From Alienimonas californiensis (GTDB taxonomy: Bacteria > Planctomycetota > Planctomycetia > Planctomycetales > Planctomycetaceae), in assembly GCF_007743815.1 (NCBI RefSeq), contig NZ_CP036265.1, positions 3,490,823-3,554,822 of the forward strand: a stretch of DNA of 64,000 nt. Direction: 5' to 3'. Made by a program: the position numbers and the translations under genes. Below, piece after piece: positions 58,811-64,000 of this stretch. Every line of letters starts with the position of its first letter. Position 1 is the stretch's first letter. Below the pieces are notes generated by a model, which saw nothing but the letters and a program-made list of their open reading frames with translations, searched no databases and was not told where the DNA came from.

Positions 58811-59425
58811 AGGGGCAGCGTGCGGCGACGGCGCCGCTCCGTCAACCTGTCGGTCGATCAGTGGGTTCCAATGTTTGTAACGTGTTAATATGCAGCGGCT
58901 TACGTCGTTCTGTCGTCCGTCCGTGCCTCGGCGGGCTTGCGGGGTGGGGGATCGTCCCGTAATGTGTCACCCGATCGGCACGCAGGTTCGTCTCGCAGTC
59001 GCAACGGCGACACGGCAGGCGGACAGCGTTGTGTTGTCGATCTGATGTCGGGCGGGACGCCCGTCGAGTCTGCGGCTTGACGCATTGTCGGGCCCCGGCC
59101 GGGACGGCCGCCATGCGATTCCGGGCGGTCGCACCGTGACGCGATCGGACCCCGGCGTGCAGGACCCGTCCGCCATGCGGCCGTTCGCCCTCCTCCGCCA
59201 GACGCCGGCCCCGACACCGCCCACCGTCTCCCCCGCAGTTCCGCGGGCCGTCTTTCTTCCCGGCCCGGCGTCCCTCCGCGACGCACACCGTCGACCCGAC
59301 CTCCACGGCGACCGCTCCCCGCGGCCGCCGTTTTTTCGTGCCCGCCCCTGAGTCCCGCCCCCGGCGGCGGGGTTGGTCCCCGTCGATCGGTTTCCCCTCC
59401 GCCCGTTTGTACGAGGAATAAGCCC
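58811..59425. other. Divergent intergenic region upstream of atp operon
   Basis: These 615 bases separate the leftward atp operon from the rightward DUF4912 gene. A short A+T-rich island at about 58866-58905 (containing GTAACGTGTTAATATGC) stands out from the G+C-rich surroundings and is the best place for an atp promoter. No exact -35/-10 pair was assigned. No convincing ORF or RNA fold was found in the rest. Confidence 0.5.
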
Positions 59426-60613
59426 GTGTCTGTCGAGACCCTGCGTTCCAGCACCCGCAAAGATCTGGCCGCGATGGCCAAGGAGCACCAAGTCAGCGGC
59501 TGGCACGGGATGAGGAAAGAGGAACTGATCGAGGCGCTGATGGACGTATTCCGCACCTCCGCCCGAAATCGTTTGCCGGTCAAGAAATCAGGCTCCGCCG
59601 CCTCCGCGGACGTCGCCCGGACCTCGCCCAAGCCGCCCGCCTCCGCGGGTCGCGGTCCCGCCGCCGCTCCGGCGCCGTCCGCGGCGGATTCCTCGAACCC
59701 GCGGGGGGCGACCGCCTCCTCCGGGGGCACCTGCGGCTCCCGGATGGCGAAGCCCGCCCCGGCGGCGATGCACGACCCGATCAAGGACCCGCGGAAGGAC
59801 ATCTCCACCGTCGGCAGCGGGACCCCGGCGACGGAGGAACTCGACGCCGTCGCTCACGACCCGCAGTGGATTCACGTCCGCTGGGTGCTGAAGCGCTGCA
59901 CCGTGCAGCGGGCCGCCGCCGGCCTCGGCAGCGACTGGCACCGGGCCAAGCCGGTGCTCCGCCTGATGAGGGTTCACACCCACGAAACGAAAAGCACCAG
60001 TGAAACGGTCCTCGCCGACGTGCCCATCCACGGCGAGACCGATCACTGGTTCCTGCCCGTCGAGGAATCGCCGGCGACCTTCCGCGTACAGATCGGCTTC
60101 CTGGCCGAGAGCGGCGCCTTCTTCCCGCTGGCGAAAAGCCGGCGGGTGACGACCCCGCGGCCGGGCTCCAAGGCGGCCGAGCGGGTGCAGTTCGCTCGCA
60201 CCGGCGGGCTGGGCCCGCAGGTCTCCGCCGCCCCGACGGACCGCGGCCTGGGCGCCCCCAGCCGGCCGGCGTCGGTTGATCCGATGTTCGAGAAGTTCAA
60301 GTCGCTGCGGGCCGACTACGCCGGCGCCGCCTACGGCGTGGGCGAGGACGGCTCCGCCCGGCCGTTCACGGTCGAGACCGAGCTGCTGATCCGCGGCACC
60401 GCCGATCCGGACGCCCACGTCTCCCTCGGCGGCGACGCCGTGCGGGTCGGCCCGGACGGCCGCTTCGCCGTGAAGATGCGGCTGGGTGACGGCCGGCACG
60501 TCATCCCGGCGGTCTGCGTCTCCCCGGACCGCACCACGGAGCAGACGGTCGCCCTCGGCATCGCCCGCCAGAAGAAGGTGATGGAGCCCAAGCCCGCCGC
60601 CGTCGGCGTCTGA
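59426..60613 (+). CDS. Rho-N/SAP-like and DUF4912 domain protein
   Basis: The GTG at 59426 has GAGGA eight bases upstream; the product is 395 residues. Residues 1-45 form a Rho N-terminal (SAP-like) helical module (STRKDLAAMAKEHQVSGWHGMRKEELIEAL). A Pro/Ala/Ser-rich linker of about 80 residues follows, then a DUF4912 domain (DPQWIHVRWVL, LRLMRVHTHETKSTSETVLADVPIHGETDHWFLPV, YRVQIGFLAESGAFFPLAKS-like) at about 145-235. The C-terminal 85 residues resemble a small beta domain (VETELLIRGTADPDAHVSLGG). The Rho-N part suggests nucleic acid binding. DUF4912 has no known activity. It lies about 100 bases before a structured RNA gene. Confidence 0.85.
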   Translation: MSVETLRSSTRKDLAAMAKEHQVSGWHGMRKEELIEALMDVFRTSARNRLPVKKSGSAASADVARTSPKPPASAGRGPAAAPAPSAADSSNPRGATASSGGTCGSRMAKPAPAAMHDPIKDPRKDISTVGSGTPATEELDAVAHDPQWIHVRWVLKRCTVQRAAAGLGSDWHRAKPVLRLMRVHTHETKSTSETVLADVPIHGETDHWFLPVEESPATFRVQIGFLAESGAFFPLAKSRRVTTPRPGSKAAERVQFARTGGLGPQVSAAPTDRGLGAPSRPASVDPMFEKFKSLRADYAGAAYGVGEDGSARPFTVETELLIRGTADPDAHVSLGGDAVRVGPDGRFAVKMRLGDGRHVIPAVCVSPDRTTEQTVALGIARQKKVMEPKPAAVGV

Positions 60614-60715
60614 ATGGGCCGGGAAGAACGGATGGGGAATGAGGAGTGACGAAAGTGATCCCCCTGGGATTCTCGTCCTTCGGCATTCCTCATCCGACAT
60701 TCTCCGGAACTCGCG

Positions 60716-60744
60716 TTGGGTCCGGCGGCGGTCTGCGGTAAGCT
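60716..60744 (+). promoter_or_regulatory. Sigma70-like promoter for the structured RNA
   Basis: TTGGGT at 60716-60721 and TAAGCT at 60739-60744 are separated by 17 bases. A start seven bases downstream (60751) would coincide with the 5' arm of the closing stem of the RNA. The match to TTGACA/TATAAT is partial (three of six at each box), so the call depends on agreement with the RNA fold. Confidence 0.45.
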
Positions 60745-60750
60745 GCGTGT

Positions 60751-60950
60751 GATCTCCCGCGTGCCAGGTCGGTTCCTTTTGCCGACCCTACAGGTACTGA
60801 CAGAGGGAGCCTCGAGTCCCCGGCCGCGCGTATAGCCGCCCTTGCTTCCCTAGGAGGCTCGGCAGCGGATCACGCAACCCGGGGCCGCGGCGCCCACGTG
60901 GTTTCCACGGGTCAGTGCACTAGGCCCGACCAGCCGCGGGGGGTCTTTTT
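60751..60950 (+). ncRNA. Structured small RNA, 6S RNA-like architecture
   Basis: The ends pair: GATCTCCCGCG at 60751-60761 with CGCGGGGGGTC at 60935-60945 (11 pairs, two G-U), followed by seven T. Further in, GGTCGG (60767-60772) pairs with CCGACC (60926-60931), GTACTGAC (60794-60801) with GTCAGTGC (60911-60918), and GAGCCTC (60807-60813) with GAGGCTC (60854-60860). The result is a rod of about 195 nt with internal bulges, as in 6S RNA, which binds RNA polymerase. GGTCGG can also pair locally with CCGACC at 60782-60787, a possible switch. No SRP, tmRNA or RNase P signature motif is seen. Assignment to 6S is inference from shape and length. Confidence 0.55.
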
Positions 60951-60966
60951 TTATGCGCCTCACGAA

Positions 60967-61002
60967 ACACGCCGGGGATCGGCCGCTCCCCGGCGTGTTT
61001 TT
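60967..61002 (+). terminator. Strong rho-independent terminator
   Basis: ACACGCCGGGGA at 60967-60978 pairs perfectly with TCCCCGGCGTGT at 60987-60998 over an 8-base loop and is followed by TTTTT. It lies 16 bases after the T-run of the structured RNA and probably stops both that transcript and readthrough from the DUF4912 gene. An ORF that starts at 60953 and crosses this stem was rejected. Confidence 0.88.
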
Positions 61003-61108
61003 CGTTCGTGAGAGGGAGGCGACCGTCGGGTCGGGGGATTGCGATGCGTCGCCCGTCCCTCTCCCGAGACTCCCGAAGACGCTCCTCCGCGACGACGCCT
61101 ACGAAGAG

Positions 61109-61353
61109 ATGGTGATGGCGTTTCAGGCCATGCAGGTGGACGCGCCGGACGACGCCCTCCTCGAGCACGGCATCAAGGATGACGCGACGCGAAGCGCCGT
61201 CGAATCTGCGGCACGTTCACCCTCGCCCTCGGCAACTTCCTCGATCAGTACTGGCTCAAGGCCGACGGGGAGCGGGTCTATCCGCTGCTCTGCTTTTCCA
61301 AGACGTTCTGTGACGTGAACGTGGAACCGGCCGACCTGGGCGAGGTGTACTAA
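61109..61353 (+). pseudogene. Frameshifted small protein gene
   Basis: One frame encodes MVMAFQAMQVDAPDDALLEHGIKDD and reads to about 61204. The next frame (shifted by -1) continues as ICGTFTLALGNFLDQYWLKADGERVYPLLCFSKTFCDVNVEPADLGEVY and stops at 61353. Both parts have protein-like composition, and the join would make one protein of about 80 residues. No slippery heptamer is present at the join, so a one-base deletion or a sequencing error is more likely than programmed shifting. No family was recognised. The true start is uncertain; the upstream region runs through a terminator. Confidence 0.5.
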
Positions 61354-61663
61354 CCGTCAAGGAGTTGGGCGTGGCGCGAATACGCCCTCGGCACCGTCGC
61401 CAGCCATTTTTGCCGGCGAAGCGGAACCGGTGGTCGTCGGCTGCGTCGGCGACGAGGAAGAGTGAGCCGACGGCAGCGGGGCGTCGTTCGCGACGCCCTC
61501 GCTCCACCGGTTCCCGTCACCGGGCCGCGGCAAAGGGCCATCGACGGGACGACGACCGCTAATTCTTCCCCGACGCCTGTTACGCAACGACGGGGGCGGA
61601 CGTTTCCACGGACACGGGGGGCTGACGCCCCCCGCTCGCCTCTCGCTGGGAGACGCGCCGGCC
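61354..61663. other. Intergenic region with a short palindrome
   Basis: No convincing ORF is seen in these 310 bases; the available frames are Arg/Pro-rich. A perfect stem CGGGGGGC/GCCCCCCG with a TGAC loop lies at 61615-61634, 30 bases past the end of the leftward gene that follows. It may end that transcript, although it lacks a T-run. Confidence 0.45.
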
Positions 61664-61858
61664 TCAGGCCGCGGCGGCTTCGCGCTCGCGAAAGGCGAGC
61701 AGGTCGCTCAGCGCCTGGGCCGTGCGGCGGTGGGCGCGGGCGCGGTGCTCGAACTGGCGACGCTTCGTGACGCTGCCCGCGGTGCGGGCTTTGCGGACGT
61801 ACTTCTCGGCCAGTTCCGTTTTGACGGACACGAGGTGGAGGGCTTTGGCGTCGGTCAT
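61664..61858 (-). CDS. Small basic helical protein
   Basis: The 64-residue ORF starts at an ATG and is rich in Ala, Arg, Lys and Glu (TELAEKYVRKARTAGSVTKRRQFEHRARAHRRTAQALSDLLAF), compatible with two amphipathic helices. No family was recognised. It lies 94 bases downstream of the ABC ATPase gene on the same strand. Amino acid use is unlike the Arg/Pro/Gly bias of shadow ORFs, which supports a real gene. Confidence 0.45.
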   Translation of the reverse strand: MTDAKALHLVSVKTELAEKYVRKARTAGSVTKRRQFEHRARAHRRTAQALSDLLAFREREAAAA

Positions 61859-61952
61859 AACAGAACGGGGGCGGCGCAGAACGGTATCGACGGGAACGCG
61901 GGACGATAGCGACCGGACGACCGCCCGGCTAGCTCGCCGGCTCTCGCGAAGA

Positions 61953-62882
61953 CTATTGCTGCACGCCCTTCGTCAGTTCCATGAAGGCGGTTTCGAGGTT
62001 CACTTCTTCCTCACGGAACAGCGTGGGGGCGAAACCGGCTTCCAACAGGCTCTGGGGGATGGCGGTGTAGTCCTCCACGCCGGGCTTCAGGGAGACGTTG
62101 ATCGTCCCTTCGCCGTCGACCGTAACGGACCGCGCCTCGTCGGCCTGCTCCAGCAGTTGGGCGGCGGCTTCGGTGCGGTCCTTCACGCGGATTTGCAGCG
62201 TGATGCTCTCGCGGGCCTTGCGCATCACCTCGCGGACGTCGCCGTCCACCAGCAAGTTGCCTTTCTCGATCATCCCCACCCGCGTGCAGACGTCCGCCAG
62301 CTCCGGCAGGATGTGCGAAGAGACGATCACCGTCTTCTTCAGCTCGCCCAACCGGCGGAGCAGCCGGCGAATTTCGATCCGGGCCCGCGGGTCCAAGCCG
62401 CTCGCCGGTTCGTCCAGCAACAACACCTCCGGCTCGTGGAGCAGGGTGCGGGCCAGGCCGATCCGCTGCGTCTGGCCGCGGGAGAGCTGGTCGACGTAGG
62501 CGTCCCGTTTGAAGGTCATGTCGACCAGTTCGAGGCACTCCTCGCAGCGCTTGCGGCGGGCCGGGCCGTCGATGCGGAAGGCGGCGGCGAAGAACTCCAG
62601 GTACTCCGTAACGGTCATGTCCTCGTACACGCCGAAGGCGTCCGGCATGTAGCCGATCAGCCGGCGGACCTCCCGGCTGTTCCCGTAGATGCTTTTCCCG
62701 CAGACATAGGCCTCGCCGTAGTCCGGGTCCAGCAGGGTGGCGATCATCCGCATCGTCGTGGTCTTGCCGGACCCGTTGGGGCCGATGAACCCGAACACGT
62801 CGCCGGCCGCCAGCGACAAGTCGATCTCGTTCACGGCGATCAGGTCGCCGTAACGCTTCGTGAGTTTTTTGGTCTCGATCAC
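61953..62882 (-). CDS. ABC transporter ATP-binding protein
   Basis: The 309-residue ATPase has Walker A GPNGSGKT (34-41), the signature LSRGQ (133-137), Walker B VLLLDEP (153-159) and the switch His in SSHI. LSRGQ in place of LSGGQ and the 90-residue C-terminal extension are usual for ABC-2-type exporters of the CcmA/NatA/Gld kind. It would energise a membrane permease. The gene just upstream on the same strand (62953-64000, partial) encodes an uncharacterised protein that may belong to the same transporter; the permease is presumably beyond the window. Confidence 0.93.
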   Translation of the reverse strand: MIETKKLTKRYGDLIAVNEIDLSLAAGDVFGFIGPNGSGKTTTMRMIATLLDPDYGEAYVCGKSIYGNSREVRRLIGYMPDAFGVYEDMTVTEYLEFFAAAFRIDGPARRKRCEECLELVDMTFKRDAYVDQLSRGQTQRIGLARTLLHEPEVLLLDEPASGLDPRARIEIRRLLRRLGELKKTVIVSSHILPELADVCTRVGMIEKGNLLVDGDVREVMRKARESITLQIRVKDRTEAAAQLLEQADEARSVTVDGEGTINVSLKPGVEDYTAIPQSLLEAGFAPTLFREEEVNLETAFMELTKGVQQ

Positions 62883-62952
62883 CGGGGAACGATCAGCGGG
62901 CGGAGTGGAATGCGGGGGGAACGGGCGGACCCGGGATCAATGGACGACGCGG

Positions 62953-64000
62953 TCAGTCGGCTGCGGGGCCGAGCGGCCGGCGGCGGGGCAGGGCGGGGGC
63001 TTCGGCGTCGGAATCGAGCCGCACCGGACCGACGCTCGGCCCGGCGGGGGCGGCATCGGCGCTGCGCTCCGTCACGGGGAGGACTGCCCTGACGTACGTC
63101 ACCGTCGGCCCATCCGCGGGGAAGGGGTCGCCGAAGGTCACCTCCAGGTCCGTCAGCGGGGCGTCCAGCCGGCCGAACAGCAGCGCCCGCCCGCTGCCGG
63201 CGAGGGCGGAGAGGTCCAGCCCCTCCAACTCGGCGTTGGAAAGCCCCGTAAACGCCGCCCCGCCGGACTGGGCGTACAGCGACAGGGCCGGCAGGATCAC
63301 GCCGAAGTCCCGGCTGCGGGCGGCGTAGCGGGTGTAGACCAGCCGCTGGGTCTCGTCGAATTTCAGCGGGTCGTCGCCCCCGCCGCGCAGCGTCGACGGC
63401 CCCTCGCGGACCTCCCGCACCTGCGTGAGGAACCCCCGCAGGTCCCGCCGCAGCACGCCCGGCCCGTCCGGCCGCCACTCTGCCCCCGACGGCATTGACC
63501 CGTCCTCCCACAACTCCTCAGCGCCCGAATAGGGGTCGCCGGCCCGCTCCGGGTCCGGGCGATAGACGCGGCCGTTATGGATGAGGAAGAAGTCCGACAG
63601 CGCCCCCGGCAGCGTGTGCGAGACCGTGCCGGTGAGGAGCCCGTTCTCGGTGGCCAGTTGCCCCGCGACGGCCCCGTCGCCCGGTCCGGTCCAGTCGAGG
63701 CGAAACCGTTTGGCGGAGCGTTCCGGCAGCGGCACGCCGACGGCTTCCGTCCCCGCGACCGCGTATTCGCCCGGCGTCAGCCCCATGCCGCCGCCGCGGT
63801 AGAGCCCGCCGAACGTCGCGCCCGGCTCCGCGGCGTAGCCCAAGCGGCTCTCGTCGGGCTCCCCGGAGAACCGCTCCGTCGGCGTGACCCGCACGGTCAG
63901 GCGGCCCGCCTCCGGCGCCGGCACGGTCGCCCAGGCGGCGCCGCGGACGCGGTTCGCGGCGACGTCCACGTCCACCAGTTCCAGCCGACGCGGCGTGGCG
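62953..64000 (-). CDS. Uncharacterised protein, 5' end beyond the window
   Basis: The frame is open to the last base of the window and ends at 62953, giving at least 348 residues of the C-terminal part. It has alternating beta-rich and loop segments (LTVRVTPTERFSG, GTVSHTLPGALSDFFLIHNGRVYRPD, LTDLEVTFGDPFPADGPTVTYVRAVLPVTER) and no predicted membrane helix in the visible part. Its tail is Pro/Arg-rich. It lies 70 bases upstream of the ABC ATPase on the same strand. In other planctomycetes large extracytoplasmic proteins are found next to ABC-2 ATPases; similarity to those is a guess. Confidence 0.65.
   Translation of the reverse strand, partial: ATPRRLELVDVDVAANRVRGAAWATVPAPEAGRLTVRVTPTERFSGEPDESRLGYAAEPGATFGGLYRGGGMGLTPGEYAVAGTEAVGVPLPERSAKRFRLDWTGPGDGAVAGQLATENGLLTGTVSHTLPGALSDFFLIHNGRVYRPDPERAGDPYSGAEELWEDGSMPSGAEWRPDGPGVLRRDLRGFLTQVREVREGPSTLRGGGDDPLKFDETQRLVYTRYAARSRDFGVILPALSLYAQSGGAAFTGLSNAELEGLDLSALAGSGRALLFGRLDAPLTDLEVTFGDPFPADGPTVTYVRAVLPVTERSADAAPAGPSVGPVRLDSDAEAPALPRRRPLGPAAD

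Noticed and set aside
60751-60950. SRP RNA, tmRNA or RNase P RNA as identity of the structured RNA
   Set aside because: The SRP tetraloop region, the tmRNA start GGGGCTGA and the RNase P conserved cores were not found by eye; length and end pairing suit 6S better.
60953-61318. ORF starting right after the RNA T-run
   Set aside because: Its first codons pass through a strong intrinsic terminator and there is no ribosome binding site; only the part after about 61100 looks protein-like.

Overview
The window looks like part of a planctomycete chromosome. The evidence is the very high G+C, the presence of both an F-type and a V-type ATPase, an Na+-NQR operon, and two copies of an inverted repeat that, when translated, gives the peptide NPKRQRG, which is common in spurious planctomycete ORFs. 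The genus cannot be fixed from the sequence alone. No tRNA, rRNA, CRISPR array or insertion sequence was seen.

Region 1 (1-18.8 kb) is a metal, probably copper, homeostasis island. After a truncated DsrE-family gene come two RND-type heavy-metal efflux systems. The first has a His-rich exported protein, a CusB-like adaptor, a CusA-like pump and a His-rich lipoprotein. The second has an outer-membrane CusC-like channel read leftward, then small Cys-rich and YHS-like proteins, a CusB-like adaptor with metal-binding domains, and a second CusA-like pump. Between them lie a CsoR-type repressor with a complete Cys-His-Cys triad, a DUF305 membrane protein, a Cys-rich four-helix copper-storage-like protein and a soluble PQQ-type dehydrogenase with a His-rich loop. 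The likely scheme is sensing by CsoR, periplasmic buffering by the Cys/His-rich proteins, and export by the two pumps.

Region 2 (19.6-25.6 kb) holds a SulP anion transporter with a STAS domain, an autotransporter-like outer-membrane protein and a WD40-repeat lipoprotein.

Region 3 (25.8-33.4 kb) is a complete bacterial V-type ATPase operon in the order B-D-I-K-E-DUF2764-A. This is a circular permutation of the E-DUF2764-A-B-D-I-K order known from chlamydiae and spirochaetes. The K subunit keeps every residue of the Enterococcus hirae Na+-binding site, so a sodium-coupled enzyme is predicted.

Region 4 (33.7-38.6 kb, minus strand) is a red-light sensing module: heme oxygenase, bacteriophytochrome histidine kinase, response regulator, and a REC-histidine kinase hybrid. 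The heme oxygenase stop overlaps the phytochrome start.

Region 5 (38.9-46.9 kb) is nqrABCDEF followed directly by apbE, the flavin transferase that matures NqrB and NqrC. NqrB has a large acidic insertion, and a 32-bp perfect palindrome lies in the first codons of apbE. An erythromycin-esterase-like protein and an ABC-2 permease follow.

Region 6 (49.4-58.8 kb, minus strand) is the F-type ATP synthase operon atpZ-(membrane protein)-B-E-F-H-A-G-D-C. Its c subunit lacks the Na+ signature and so is probably proton-coupled. A planctomycete repeat hairpin interrupts the operon between atpA and atpG.

Region 7 (58.8-64 kb) holds a Rho-N/DUF4912 protein, a 6S-like structured RNA of about 200 nt with a promoter upstream, a strong terminator, a frameshifted small gene, a small ORF, an ABC transporter ATPase, and the 3' part of a large protein that runs off the window. 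The most unusual elements are the 6S-like RNA, the predicted Na+ V-ATPase with its permuted operon beside Na+-NQR, the NqrB insertion, and the palindrome in apbE.
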